A DNA stretch of 64,000 bases, taken from NCBI GenBank assembly GCA_022447925.1, contig JAKUTS010000008.1, positions 1-64,000 of the forward strand. The letters are read 5' to 3'. The position numbers and the translations under genes are program-made. The notes below the pieces were generated by a model. That model saw only the letters and a program-made list of their open reading frames with translations, ran no database searches and was not told where the DNA came from. Shown here piece after piece: positions 8,857 to 19,282 of the stretch (positions within the stretch are counted from its first letter, which is position 1; each line of letters opens with the position of its first letter). Source of the stretch: SAR202 cluster bacterium (GTDB lineage Bacteria; Chloroflexota; Dehalococcoidia; Lucifugimonadales; UBA2962).

Positions 8857-9144
8857 TTAACTTGCAGCCCGTACGATCTCCATATTTCTATACGCCCTGA
8901 GTCCAGCAGCCATAAAAGCCTCTGCTTCAGGAGGTAGTTCATCTAAGGATTCTATTACTGCATTCATATCCTCATGGTCATCGTCATCTGCGATTTTGCT
9001 ACCCCAAAGAACATCCTTATAGATATCTTTAGAAGTGGCGTTGAACATCAATTCAAGCACTTCTGCATCCAATGAAGAGTCAGATATTTTCAGCTTATCA
9101 ATCTCATTACGTAATAAATCTAGTAACTTAATCTTTTCATCCAT
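8857..9144 (-). CDS. Small acidic protein of unknown function
   Basis: The product is 95 residues, predicted soluble and mostly helical, with an acidic central stretch (ADDDDHEDMNAVIESLDELP) and no recognised domain. The ATG has a good ribosome site, AAGGGG, about seven bases upstream, which argues that the gene is real. It is transcribed divergently from a ribbon-helix-helix protein across a 156-base gap full of palindromes, so the two may be co-regulated or act together. I do not recognise the family. A partner or antitoxin-like role is possible but unsupported, since no toxin motif is seen. Confidence 0.6.
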   Translation of the reverse strand: MDEKIKLLDLLRNEIDKLKISDSSLDAEVLELMFNATSKDIYKDVLWGSKIADDDDHEDMNAVIESLDELPPEAEAFMAAGLRAYRNMEIVRAAS

Positions 9145-9212
9145 TTTTAACCCCTTGTCTCTTCAATAAGTTTTTACTTCTCAACGTCTTGGCTTAATTC
9201 AGCCGATACTGC

Positions 9213-9283
9213 AATGCATTAAAACGTATTGAAGTATTGACGTCAAGTAGTATAAAAGCATTGCATGCTATATGTCAATACGT
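9213..9283. promoter_or_regulatory. Palindrome-rich divergent intergenic region, candidate operator
   Basis: Within 71 bases there are four symmetric elements: AATGCATT at 9213-9220; a long-range inverted pair ACGTATTGA at 9224-9232 and TCAATACGT at 9275-9283; the perfect 10-mer TTGACGTCAA at 9237-9246; and AGCAT at 9257-9261 with ATGCT at 9265-9269. The region separates the acidic-protein gene from the ribbon-helix-helix gene. Ribbon-helix-helix proteins bind such short palindromes, often their own promoter, so autoregulation is a reasonable inference. Confidence 0.5.
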
Positions 9284-9300
9284 GTAAACTACTTAACGTT

Positions 9301-9486
9301 ATGACGCAGACACGCCGTGAAGTAAATGAAACAGAATTGGAGTCGATAAAGGTCTCTAAGGCACTAACAGTGCGCATTCCAACTGATTTATGGAAATCGG
9401 TTAAGATAAAGTGCGTTCAGGAAGACACCAACATCCAGGCCTTACTAGCACATTATCTTAACGTTTGGGTTGAGGATAAGAATTAG
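9301..9486 (+). CDS. Ribbon-helix-helix (CopG/Arc-like) DNA-binding protein
   Basis: The product is 61 residues from ATG 9301. An in-frame start at 9265 exists but would place the coding region inside the palindromic operator-like stretch. Residues 16-55 fit the ribbon-helix-helix fold: a short strand (KALTVRIP), then two helices (TDLWKSVKIKCVQEDTNIQALLAHYLNVWVED). The family forms dimers that contact DNA through the paired strand. It lies opposite the acidic protein gene and four bases from the convergent esterase gene. No toxin gene is adjacent on this strand, so it is better read as a small repressor than as a proven antitoxin. Confidence 0.72.
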   Translation: MTQTRREVNETELESIKVSKALTVRIPTDLWKSVKIKCVQEDTNIQALLAHYLNVWVEDKN

Positions 9487-9490
9487 CGGT

Positions 9491-10444
9491 TTAAGAAGTA
9501 ACTGATTTCAGCCAAGTGATTAACCGTTCAATTTCAGGTGTTACGCCTTCTATTTTATGTTCAACATAGTCAAATGTGTGATCAAATCCGCCCGGTATTG
9601 ATACGGTGGTATGAACATTGTGTGACGTTAATGTTTTTGTCATAGATAGTGTATTACTTAGAAGGGAATCTTGGTCTCCGCAGACTAGGTAGCAGGGCGG
9701 AAACTTATCTATATGTGGTGAGAATACTGGACTTACCAAAGGGTTTTGTATCTTGGAAAGATAATTTGGTCCCAAATAACCTCTGGTGAACCAAACTTCA
9801 ACATATCCGCTATTTGACAAAGGCTCCTTAATCATTAGAGGGAAGTCAAACACTCCGTAATACAGTAATGCTCCAGAAAAGTTGACTTTGACATCGGATA
9901 AATCACCGCCGTCCACAGCTTGATTGTCTCCATGCAGTATATGAATGGCTACTGCAGACAGGTTGGCACCAGCTGAGTCTCCACTAATAATCATTTTTGA
10001 AGCATCGCCCTTGAAATTTTTGGCATTTTTAGTGATCCATCTAGCTGCATAAACTACATCTTCCGGAGCGTTAGGAAACGGTCGTTCTGGAGCCAATGAA
10101 TACTCTAGATTAAAAACCACAAACCCGTTCTCCGCCAGCCTCATTGTTTTTCGTCTGACTCCTTCAGACGATCCCACACACCAACCGCCACCGTGCATGT
10201 ACAATATAACAGGGAAGGGACCTTCGCCTTTAGGGATGTAAACCTCTGAGACCAGTTTCCAACCGTCTTTGTTTCTAATCTCAACGGTTTCGGATTTTCC
10301 TATGTCTGGCATGTCAACGTTTAAAGATGAAAAATCCATTGCTTGCCTGACAAAAGGTATTTCTTCAACAGTCTGTGGAAGTGGAGGTTCAATATCTTGT
10401 CCGACCAACATAGACATCCAGTTATTATTATTCGGATTTGCCAT
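9491..10444 (-). CDS. Alpha/beta hydrolase of the hormone-sensitive lipase (HSL) family
   Basis: The product is 317 residues. The oxyanion motif HGGGW is at residues 84-88 and the nucleophile motif GDSAG at 155-159 (Ser157). The acid is in GDQDSLL near residue 255 and the catalytic His in GGFDHTFDY near residue 287. This order and the HGGGW box define the HSL-type (family IV) esterases, which hydrolyse short acyl or aryl esters. No signal peptide is present. It is the last gene of the accessory region and is transcribed towards the ribbon-helix-helix gene. The native substrate cannot be deduced. Confidence 0.9.
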   Translation of the reverse strand: MANPNNNNWMSMLVGQDIEPPLPQTVEEIPFVRQAMDFSSLNVDMPDIGKSETVEIRNKDGWKLVSEVYIPKGEGPFPVILYMHGGGWCVGSSEGVRRKTMRLAENGFVVFNLEYSLAPERPFPNAPEDVVYAARWITKNAKNFKGDASKMIISGDSAGANLSAVAIHILHGDNQAVDGGDLSDVKVNFSGALLYYGVFDFPLMIKEPLSNSGYVEVWFTRGYLGPNYLSKIQNPLVSPVFSPHIDKFPPCYLVCGDQDSLLSNTLSMTKTLTSHNVHTTVSIPGGFDHTFDYVEHKIEGVTPEIERLITWLKSVTS

Positions 10445-10567
10445 TACTATTACCCCTTAAAAAATAATAAATTAATTTTTATTTAAATTTATCCATGCAG
10501 TAATTTACTGCTTTAGTTACCATATTTACACAATGTGAAATAGTACACAAATTGTTACTCTATCTGA

Positions 10568-10573
10568 TATAGT
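10568..10573 (+). promoter_or_regulatory. Candidate -10 element close to sdhA start
   Basis: TATAGT at 10568-10573 ends six bases before the sdhA ATG at 10580. If used, transcription would start at or next to the initiation codon, giving a leaderless mRNA. No ribosome-binding site is seen upstream of this ATG, in line with that idea. No good -35 box is at the expected distance. Confidence 0.35.
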
Positions 10574-10579
10574 TTTTAT

Positions 10580-12253
10580 ATGTTCGATTTTGATGTAATA
10601 GTCATGGGAGCAGGACTTGCTGGTATGAGAGCTGCGCTGGCCGCGTCTCAAAACGGAAGTAAAGTTGCTGTTATCACCAAAGTATATCCAGTTAGGTCTC
10701 ATTCCAATGCTGCTCAGGGTGGTATAAATGCTGCGCTGACAGACCGCGGTGACAATTGGGAAGATCACGCCTTCGATACCATAAAGGGTTCCGACTATCT
10801 TGCTGATCAAGATGCTGTTGAAGTAATGGCCAAGGAAGCGGGTAGCGAAGTTATCAATATGGAGCATATGGGAGCTGCATTTAACAGAGATGACGAAGGA
10901 AGATTAGGTGTTAGAGCTTTTGGTGGCCAACGTGAGGCAAGAACTTTTTTTGTTGCCGACTTCACGGGGCAAGCTCTACTACATGTTTTGCATGAACAGG
11001 TTCTAAGCTCTGGTGTTCAAGTCTTCGAGGAGTGGTTTGTGACTACTCTTATCATGGAGGAGGAAAGGTGCGTTGGGCTAGTTGCCATGGATATGCGAAC
11101 AGGTGAATTACATGTGATGCGGAGTAAAGCAGTCATAATAGCTTCAGGGGGAGTTGGAAGGGTGTTTGAGCCCTCCACAAACGCTTTGATATGTACAGGC
11201 GATGGTATTGCACTGGCATATCGAGCCGGTGCAGGCATTATGGACATGGAGATGGTTCAATACCATCCAACCACTCTAAAAAATAACGGGGCGTTAATGT
11301 CTGAGGCAGCTCGCGGTGAAGGAGCTTATCTTCTCAACTCAGAAGGTGAGAGGTTCATGGAAAGATATGCTCCGAATATGATGGAGCTCGCATCTCGAGA
11401 CGTTGTATCCCGCTCAGAACAAACTGAAATAAATGAAGGCCGTGGAATAGACGGATGCGTTCTTCTCGATGCAAGACACTTGGGTGAAAAATTAATTAAC
11501 GAAAGACTTTTACAAATCAGACAATTAGGGATTGATTTTGCCGGAAAAGACATGGTCACTGATCCAGTGCCCATACGCCCTGGCATGCATTACATAATGG
11601 GTGGTATTAAAACAGATATTGACGGTCGTACATCAGTAGCGGGTTTGTATGCAGCCGGCGAGACAGCTTGTGTTAGTGTCCATGGCGGCAATCGCTTAGG
11701 AGCCAATTCACTATTAGATACCTTGGTTTTTGGCAGACGATCTGGAGAACACGCTTCAGAATGGGTAAAAACTCAGGCTTCTGCTTCGATTAATGATAAT
11801 CATGCGAATGTTTCTTTAGATGAAATCCAAAATCTACTAGATAGAGACACTGGAGAAATGTTTGGTCAAATTAGACTTGATTTAGGTCAGACAATGAACA
11901 ACCACTTAGCAGTGTATAGGGATCAAACAGGTATGGAGAAAGCTAAATCGGATTTAGCTGGCCTGAAACAGAGGTATTCCAGTGTAATTGTTCAAGATAA
12001 AAATAAGATCTTCAATACAAACCTCATTTTTACTTTGGAATTAGGATTCATGCTTGACTGTGCTGAGACCACTATTATAGGAGCATTGGAGCGTAAGGAG
12101 AGTAGGGGAGCTCATACTAGAACGGATATGCCTGACAGGGATGATAAAAATTGGCTTAAACATATAGTGGTAACTCAAGTTGGTGGCAAGTCTGAGGTTG
12201 AATACGTACCGGTCAATATTACAAAGTGGCAGCCACAGGAAAGAAAATATTAG
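10580..12253 (+). CDS. sdhA: Succinate dehydrogenase/fumarate reductase flavoprotein subunit
   Basis: 557 residues. FAD-binding motif [13 protein letters not shown] at residues 9-21, the covalent-FAD region [16 protein letters not shown] near 40-55 (His is the flavin attachment residue), substrate-site motifs [10 protein letters not shown] and HYIMGGI, and the capping [19 protein letters not shown] near 372-390. It oxidises succinate or reduces fumarate and passes electrons to the Fe-S subunit. The 3' end is followed directly by sdhB and an HdrB-like subunit gene; no hydrophobic sdhC or sdhD anchor gene is nearby. Direction of the reaction cannot be told from sequence. Confidence 0.96.
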   Translation: MFDFDVIVMGAGLAGMRAALAASQNGSKVAVITKVYPVRSHSNAAQGGINAALTDRGDNWEDHAFDTIKGSDYLADQDAVEVMAKEAGSEVINMEHMGAAFNRDDEGRLGVRAFGGQREARTFFVADFTGQALLHVLHEQVLSSGVQVFEEWFVTTLIMEEERCVGLVAMDMRTGELHVMRSKAVIIASGGVGRVFEPSTNALICTGDGIALAYRAGAGIMDMEMVQYHPTTLKNNGALMSEAARGEGAYLLNSEGERFMERYAPNMMELASRDVVSRSEQTEINEGRGIDGCVLLDARHLGEKLINERLLQIRQLGIDFAGKDMVTDPVPIRPGMHYIMGGIKTDIDGRTSVAGLYAAGETACVSVHGGNRLGANSLLDTLVFGRRSGEHASEWVKTQASASINDNHANVSLDEIQNLLDRDTGEMFGQIRLDLGQTMNNHLAVYRDQTGMEKAKSDLAGLKQRYSSVIVQDKNKIFNTNLIFTLELGFMLDCAETTIIGALERKESRGAHTRTDMPDRDDKNWLKHIVVTQVGGKSEVEYVPVNITKWQPQERKY

Positions 12254-12267
12254 GTAATTTACAAAAT

Positions 12268-13221
12268 ATGGATGTTGATTTAAATATAGCTAGATTTGAT
12301 CCTGAATCGGACGAAAAGAAACCTTATCGTCAGGAGTTCAATATTGAAGTTGATGAAACATCTACTGTGTTAGATGGATTAATCAAAATTAGAGAAGAAG
12401 TTGATGGCACACTTGGCTTGAGATGTTCCTGCCGGAGTGCAATATGTGGTTCCTGCGCCATGAGAGTTAATGGACAAGCGGTTCTAGCATGTAATACTAA
12501 GATTTCTGACTTGGTTTCAGATGAGAATAAATCAGTTAATGTTGAGCCAATTGGAAACATGAAACTGATTAAGGATTTGATTGTTGAGTTCGATACACAC
12601 TGGCAGAAAATCAAAGCTATCGAACCATGGGTCAAAACAGATGCTCCACCTCCAGAAGCAGAATATATTGCATCTAATGAATCAATGATGGAGCTAATAG
12701 GGGTAATGGGCTGTATTCAGTGCGGTGCATGTGTTTCAGATTGCACAGTTCTTGCAGTTGATGAAAGTTTTCTTGGTCCCGCAGCGTTAGCTAAGGCTTA
12801 TAGATTTTTAGCTGACCCAAGAGATGATGCGAATAACCAAAGGCTTAAAGATTTAAACGAACCTAGTGGAATGTGGGATTGCACTAGGTGTATGCAATGT
12901 GTTGAAGTTTGCCCTAAAGGCGTAGACCCAATGGGCAGAATAATGAAGCTTAGAGATTTTGCAATGGAAGCAGGTTACAAAAACACAACCGGTGCCCGGC
13001 ATGCTGAAGTATTTTCAGATATTATCAAGAATAATGGAGTCTTGAATGAATTTTGGTTGCCAGTTAAGACTTTTGGTATGTTTAATATTCCGGAGATGCT
13101 CAAATTAGCTCCAATCGGTTTAAAAGCTATGATGAGAGGGAAAATGCCACCTATATTCTATGAGAAAATACCTGGCTCCAAAAATATCACTAAATTATTT
13201 GAAAAAACTAAGGTGCTTTAA
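12268..13221 (+). CDS. sdhB: Succinate dehydrogenase/fumarate reductase iron-sulfur subunit
   Basis: 317 residues from ATG 12268, preferred over a GTG at 12226 that would overlap sdhA and give an N-terminus foreign to the family. The N-terminal plant-type ferredoxin domain carries the 2Fe-2S ligands in CSCRSAICGSC and a later ACNTK. The C-terminal ferredoxin domain has CIQCGACVSDC and CTRCMQCVEVCPKG for the 4Fe-4S and 3Fe-4S-type clusters. It relays electrons from SdhA. Its stop overlaps the ATG of the next gene by one base (TAATG). The C-terminal tail after the last Cys cluster is about 90 residues, longer than in the classic E. coli subunit. Confidence 0.95.
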   Translation: MDVDLNIARFDPESDEKKPYRQEFNIEVDETSTVLDGLIKIREEVDGTLGLRCSCRSAICGSCAMRVNGQAVLACNTKISDLVSDENKSVNVEPIGNMKLIKDLIVEFDTHWQKIKAIEPWVKTDAPPPEAEYIASNESMMELIGVMGCIQCGACVSDCTVLAVDESFLGPAALAKAYRFLADPRDDANNQRLKDLNEPSGMWDCTRCMQCVEVCPKGVDPMGRIMKLRDFAMEAGYKNTTGARHAEVFSDIIKNNGVLNEFWLPVKTFGMFNIPEMLKLAPIGLKAMMRGKMPPIFYEKIPGSKNITKLFEKTKVL

Positions 13222-14108
13222 TGAAGTATGCATTTTATCCGGGATGTGTTTCCAAAGGAGCTGCTCCTGAGTTGTATGGCGCGACTATAGAGGTGTGTAA
13301 CCGATTGGGGATCGAATTAGATACCAAAACAATGGAAGGGGCATCATGCACAGGTTCAGGTGTGCTTCAAGAAAAAAATGAAAAATTAGGTGACACATTA
13401 AACGCCCGTACTTTCGCAATGGGAGAAAATTCAGGGTTACCTATAATGACGATATGTAGTACATGTCAAGGAGTTATGTCTCAAGCAAAATCTCGAATGA
13501 CGGATCTTGAATACAGAGAGGCAGTAAACACAAGTTTATCAGATGAAAATCTCGAGTATAAAGGACAGGCTGAACCTCGCCATCTACTTTGGATCATAAT
13601 AGAAGACATTGGGATAGAAAAGTTCAAAGAAAAAATCGTTAAACCATTGACTGGTTTGAAAATAGCTCCATTTTATGGATGCTATATTGTGAGACCTTCA
13701 GATGCCTTGGGTTTTGATGAAAATCCAGACCGTAAACATTCATTAGAGATGATTATAGAAGCTGTAGGAGCTGAAGTAGCTGATTTTCCTGGTAAAAGTG
13801 CATGCTGTGGATTTCCAATTCTAACCATAAATGAAAAAAATTCGATGAAGATGGTGTCTAACCACACCCTAAGTGCAAAAAAAGAGGGTGCTGTTGCAAT
13901 GGTAACACCTTGCCCGCTTTGTCATCTAAATCTAGACGGTTACCAACCAACTGCATCGAAGCAGGTCGGACAGCCAATAGATCTTCCGATACTGCATCTG
14001 CCTCAATTAATTGGCCTTGCCCTTGGAATCGATCCTAAAATACTTAAACTAAATCAACATATTGTTAATACTAAAAGTGTTGTTTCGGCGCTAGCTTTAA
14101 CTCCCTAG
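13221..14108 (+). CDS. HdrB/SdhE-type CCG-domain subunit of a non-classical succinate dehydrogenase/fumarate reductase
   Basis: A 295-residue soluble protein with two cysteine-rich CCG-type domains as in heterodisulfide reductase subunit B, TfrB C-terminus and SdhE. Visible cysteines: FYPGCVS (residue 9), ASCTGSG, CSTCQG in the first half, then YGCYIV, SACCGFPI and PCPLCHLN in the second. Such domains hold a non-cubane 4Fe-4S pair or a zinc site and replace the haem b membrane anchor in type E succinate:quinone reductases. Translationally coupled to sdhB by one-base overlap. The second domain has the full CCG signature; the first is less canonical. It probably links SdhAB to quinone or another carrier. 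Confidence 0.88.
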   Translation: MKYAFYPGCVSKGAAPELYGATIEVCNRLGIELDTKTMEGASCTGSGVLQEKNEKLGDTLNARTFAMGENSGLPIMTICSTCQGVMSQAKSRMTDLEYREAVNTSLSDENLEYKGQAEPRHLLWIIIEDIGIEKFKEKIVKPLTGLKIAPFYGCYIVRPSDALGFDENPDRKHSLEMIIEAVGAEVADFPGKSACCGFPILTINEKNSMKMVSNHTLSAKKEGAVAMVTPCPLCHLNLDGYQPTASKQVGQPIDLPILHLPQLIGLALGIDPKILKLNQHIVNTKSVVSALALTP

Positions 14109-14215
14109 GATATTACTGAATAATAAACCGCTAACAGTTTATAAGTTCTATAATATAAATTAGGTGATAGTGATAACGACTACTTACCTCAAGCAATCTA
14201 ACCTAGGGTATATTA

Positions 14216-16372
14216 GTGCATAATCCAGTAAGTATAAAAAATATTACAGTTTGGAGTGCTCAACATAGAAATATCACCATAGCTTCGTGGATATGCTTAG
14301 TCATTGCTGCTGGTTTAATTACTTTAACTTATATTAATTCAGCTGTAACAACTGATTTAGGTTTTACAAATGAACCAGAATCCATCGTGGCAGCCGATTT
14401 AATACGAGACAGTGGTATAGAAATAGATCTTAACAGATCTGAGTATGAAGTCTTGATTATTCATTCGCATGTCTATCTAGTAGATGACGAAAATTTCATT
14501 GAGTTTTTTGAAACAGTTACTAAAAATTTAACTTCGCTAAAAGGGGATTATTACCAGAATCCTATTAGTTACTACAGTACAGGGTTTACACCTTTGGTCT
14601 CTGAAAACCAGAAAACCATGTTGGTTCTTTTTGATCCGCCAGAGGAAGAAGATTTGACTCCGATGATACAAATTATCGAGCAGCTAAGCGCAGACAACTC
14701 ATTTAATATCACTATGACAGGCGATAGTACTTTCGATCACGATTTCCAAACCATATCTAAAAATGACCTTGAATTAGAATTGAAAGTGGGTACTCCAGCA
14801 GCGTTGATCGTATTAATCCTGGTGTTTGGAGCTCTTGTGTCATCTTTGATTCCTATAGTTATTGCTTTGATTTCTATGGTTGTTGCATTAGGAATTACCA
14901 CATTAATAGGACAGGCATGGACATTTTCATTTTTTGTAACCAATATGATTGCAATGATGGGTTTGGCAGTGGGTGTGGACTATTCTCTTTTAGTAGTTTC
15001 TAGATATAGAGAGGAAAGAAATAATGGGCTAAGCCAAACTGAGGCCATTTCAAAAACAGGTAGCACCGCAAGCAAAGCGGTCGTGTTTTCAGGTATAACA
15101 GTCGTTCTAGCGTTAATTGGCATGTTAATTACACCATTCTCAGTTCTCAGGAGTCTTGGAGGAGGTGCAATAGTTGTGGTAGTTGTAAGCGTGGCAGCTT
15201 CTTTGACTTTATTACCAGCAATACTGAGTTTGTTAGGAGATAAAATCAATTCGTTAAAAGTGCCGTTTGTTAACCTAGAATCTTCAAATAAGACTGTAAA
15301 CCTTCCAACTGGGTTCTGGTATTCATTTAGTAAATTTGTTATGCGGCATTCTGTAATATCTATAATAATTGTCGTGTCTTTCTTGGTCATATTATCTTTA
15401 CCAGCTATTGACCTTAAATTGGGACAGAATGGCATAACAACTTTTCCAGAAGAAACAATGTCTAGGCGTGGATTTGAGCTTTTAGAGCAGGAGTTTTCCT
15501 ACGGATTTGTTGGTTCTCCCATAGCAATAGTTCTTAATGACCTTAAACAAAATCCGGAAATAGATAATAACAAAGACGCTTTGTTGGTTTATATTGATGA
15601 AGACGATAATTTTGGCGATATTGATCAATTTGAAAGTGATAATGGAGAAGTAATTGTTTTAAGGGCAGATATTAATGGTGATCCTAACTCTCAACAGATG
15701 TCTAATGCAGTCAAACGAATAAGGACTGATTATGTACCTAATTCATTTAAAGAAAATCAAAAGAACGTTAGGGTTACTGGTTTAGTTGCATTTATCGTTG
15801 ATTATATTGAGTTAGTAAACAATTACTTACCAATTGTAATTATCTTCGTTTTGACTATCAGCTTTCTTTTACTGGCATTTGTTTTTAAATCTATCATCGT
15901 GCCAATCAAAGCTGTTTTAATGAACTTACTTTCAGTAGGATCTGCATATGGATTAGTCGTAATGGTTTTTCAAAAAGGATATGGAGCCAGAGTTCTTGGT
16001 TTTGAGCAAGTAGATGTGGTAGATGGATGGGTGCCAGTATTTTTATTTGCTGTATTATTTGGACTGTCTATGGATTACCATGTATTTCTTTTGAGTCGAA
16101 TAAGAGAATTTTATGATCAGACTGGTGATAATGAAGAATCTATTGCTCGAGGTGTTAAGTCGACATCAGGTCTAATTACTGGAGCTGCGATGATAATGGT
16201 CGCTGTGTTTTCTGTAGCGGGTGCTGCAGACATGGTTATGTTCCAGCAGGTAGGTATGGGGTTAGCGATAGCTATATTTTTAGATGCTACTATAATTAGA
16301 TCTATTCTAGTGCCTGCAACAATGAAACTACTTGGTAAATGGAATTGGTGGTTTCCAATCAAGACAGTCTAG
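14216..16372 (+). CDS. MMPL/RND-family transporter
   Basis: 718 residues with the RND repeat layout: one N-terminal membrane helix, a soluble domain (about residues 40-185), five helices, a cytoplasmic linker, then the repeat with a second soluble domain and five helices. The proton-relay motifs are GVDYSLLVVSRYREE in the first half and SMDYHVFLLSRIREF in the second. The GTG start has AGGG about seven bases before. MMPL proteins move lipids, siderophores or hydrophobic compounds; no periplasmic adaptor or outer-membrane factor is near, which fits a monoderm or unusual envelope. The cargo is unknown. Confidence 0.92.
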   Translation: MHNPVSIKNITVWSAQHRNITIASWICLVIAAGLITLTYINSAVTTDLGFTNEPESIVAADLIRDSGIEIDLNRSEYEVLIIHSHVYLVDDENFIEFFETVTKNLTSLKGDYYQNPISYYSTGFTPLVSENQKTMLVLFDPPEEEDLTPMIQIIEQLSADNSFNITMTGDSTFDHDFQTISKNDLELELKVGTPAALIVLILVFGALVSSLIPIVIALISMVVALGITTLIGQAWTFSFFVTNMIAMMGLAVGVDYSLLVVSRYREERNNGLSQTEAISKTGSTASKAVVFSGITVVLALIGMLITPFSVLRSLGGGAIVVVVVSVAASLTLLPAILSLLGDKINSLKVPFVNLESSNKTVNLPTGFWYSFSKFVMRHSVISIIIVVSFLVILSLPAIDLKLGQNGITTFPEETMSRRGFELLEQEFSYGFVGSPIAIVLNDLKQNPEIDNNKDALLVYIDEDDNFGDIDQFESDNGEVIVLRADINGDPNSQQMSNAVKRIRTDYVPNSFKENQKNVRVTGLVAFIVDYIELVNNYLPIVIIFVLTISFLLLAFVFKSIIVPIKAVLMNLLSVGSAYGLVVMVFQKGYGARVLGFEQVDVVDGWVPVFLFAVLFGLSMDYHVFLLSRIREFYDQTGDNEESIARGVKSTSGLITGAAMIMVAVFSVAGAADMVMFQQVGMGLAIAIFLDATIIRSILVPATMKLLGKWNWWFPIKTV

Positions 16373-16396
16373 TATTTACTCGTGGTTGATACAGTT

Positions 16397-17326
<930 letters not shown>

Positions 17327-17455
17327 CTAATTCTGTGCCTCTAGATAATTTTGCCAAATCAAATCAATCATTTATAAATAAAAATTGTAGATATAACAGC
17401 CGTTAATTGTATTGTAACTAGCTTGTGTTTTCAAAGATCAGATTCAATTACATAA

Positions 17456-19282
17456 TCAATGATTAGCTTCAATTATCGCTAATACAGTACCTTTATCGAC
17501 TTTAACTCCCACCTCCTGGGTAAGTTTTTTAACAATTCCTGAAGCAGGAGAGGGGAGAGTATTTTCCATTTTCATCGCCTCCAGTACGACGATATCTTGG
17601 CCGGTAGATACTTGATCACCTTCAGATACTAGATACTTAATTACAATTCCGTTGATTGGCGCTTTTATAACTAATCCATCGTCGTTTATATTTAATTCAG
17701 AGAGCTTGTCAGGGGGCTGCTTAGTAGTTTCTACACGTGCATTCTTTAAATTTAGCGGGTCGACTTCAACATAAAAAACTTCATCATTAAGATAAACATT
17801 GAATGCTCGCAGGTTTTCAGTTCTGGTAGCTGTGGTTGCATTTACAATTTGTTCCGTAGCCGACCTTTGATCCTCTGTAGTTGGACTTGGGGAATCTTCT
17901 GGTAAAGTCTCTAGGCCATACTTTCTTCTTAGAAATCCGAGGCCAGTGGTAGGGTAAAGTACATACGTCAGAATATCGTCGGCGTTGCTAGTAATGTCCG
18001 ATAGTTCTTCTTTTGCATTTCCCAACTCAGGTTTAAGTTGGTCTGCAGGCCGAGATTTAATTTCTGTAACTTTCTCATCTAGATCTTTAAGCACGAAACT
18101 TTTAATACTCTCATCTATTGCTGCGGGTGGACGGCCATTCTTAACAAGAACATAATCATGTATAGGATTAGTTACCATTTTGTTTCGGTCAAATAGAACG
18201 TTACTAACAGCCTGTGATCCAATCATTTGACTCATTGGAGTCACAAGGGGAGGATAGCCAAGCTCTTTACGCGTAACTGGTATTTCAGCCATTACTTCTT
18301 GTAATCTGTCTTCTGAACCTGTTTCTCGTAGCTGTGAAAGTAGGTTTGAAAACATGCCACCTGGAATCTGATGGCTTAGAACTGTTGCATCAATTACTGA
18401 TGACTTGGATGAATCAAGCATCGCTATATATTTCGATAATCTTTGCTCTAATTTTCCGCTGATTAAAAGTATATTCTCTAGATTAAACTGTGGGTCTCTT
18501 TTTTGTGACTGTAGTGTTGATAACAATGGCTCTATAGCAGGTTGAGATGTTCGTAAGGCTAGAGGAGACAGGCAGGTATCCACCGTATCTACACCTGCTT
18601 CTATGGCTTTTAACAATGTCATTGATGCCATTCCTGAAGTATAGTGAGTGTGTAGCTGAATAGGAAGGTCAAATTCAGATTTTAAAGCACTAATCAGGTC
18701 ATATGCGTCATATGGTGACAGGAGGCCAGCCATATCCTTGACGGCTATGCTATGGGCTCCTAATTCCTTGAAAGTTCTTGCTTTATTTATGTAATATTCA
18801 AGATTGTATATAGACCCGCCCAATTTACCACTTTCTGTTATTGAGTAGCATAATGTCATCTGCAAATGCTTCTTATTTTTTAAAACCGCTTTTGCCGCCG
18901 ACGTAAGGTTCCATTCATCGTTAAGTGCATCAAAGACTCTAAATATGTCGATACCGTTTTCAGAGGATCTTTCTACAAAGCTGTTGACGACATCATCTGG
19001 GTATGCTCTATACCCAACTAAAGATTGACCTCTCAACAACATTTGTAACTTGGTGTTTGGCATTAATGATTTGAAAGTTCTGAGGCGTTCCCAAGGATCT
19101 TCATTTAAAAATCTGGTACAAACGTCGAAAGTGGCTCCGCCCCAAACTTCCATTGAATGGAATCCAACGGCATCCATTTCCTCCGCTATTGGAAGCATGT
19201 CTTCGAGTCTAAGCCTAGTAGCTAATAAACTTTGATGAGCGTCTCTGAAAGTTGTATCGGTAATTTTTACTGGTTGTGACAT
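17456..19282 (-). CDS. Biotin-containing pyruvate/oxaloacetate carboxyltransferase subunit (PycB/OadA/transcarboxylase 5S type)
   Basis: 608 residues. The N-terminal TIM barrel begins ITDTTFRDAHQSLLATRL (residues 6-23) and has MEVWGGATFD, SIAVKDMAGLL with the carboxyl-accepting Lys, and LHTHYTSGM metal-binding His residues. A conserved carboxyltransferase domain follows to about residue 450. After an Asp/Ser/Thr-rich linker the last 75 residues form a biotinyl domain with the biotin-attachment motif EAMKMEN near 573-579. It moves a carboxyl group between biotin and pyruvate/oxaloacetate. No biotin carboxylase gene (pycA/accC) and no oadB membrane subunit are present in the window. A PccB/MmdA-like gene is upstream, so a transcarboxylase is the best fit to context. 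Confidence 0.9.
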   Translation of the reverse strand: MSQPVKITDTTFRDAHQSLLATRLRLEDMLPIAEEMDAVGFHSMEVWGGATFDVCTRFLNEDPWERLRTFKSLMPNTKLQMLLRGQSLVGYRAYPDDVVNSFVERSSENGIDIFRVFDALNDEWNLTSAAKAVLKNKKHLQMTLCYSITESGKLGGSIYNLEYYINKARTFKELGAHSIAVKDMAGLLSPYDAYDLISALKSEFDLPIQLHTHYTSGMASMTLLKAIEAGVDTVDTCLSPLALRTSQPAIEPLLSTLQSQKRDPQFNLENILLISGKLEQRLSKYIAMLDSSKSSVIDATVLSHQIPGGMFSNLLSQLRETGSEDRLQEVMAEIPVTRKELGYPPLVTPMSQMIGSQAVSNVLFDRNKMVTNPIHDYVLVKNGRPPAAIDESIKSFVLKDLDEKVTEIKSRPADQLKPELGNAKEELSDITSNADDILTYVLYPTTGLGFLRRKYGLETLPEDSPSPTTEDQRSATEQIVNATTATRTENLRAFNVYLNDEVFYVEVDPLNLKNARVETTKQPPDKLSELNINDDGLVIKAPINGIVIKYLVSEGDQVSTGQDIVVLEAMKMENTLPSPASGIVKKLTQEVGVKVDKGTVLAIIEANH

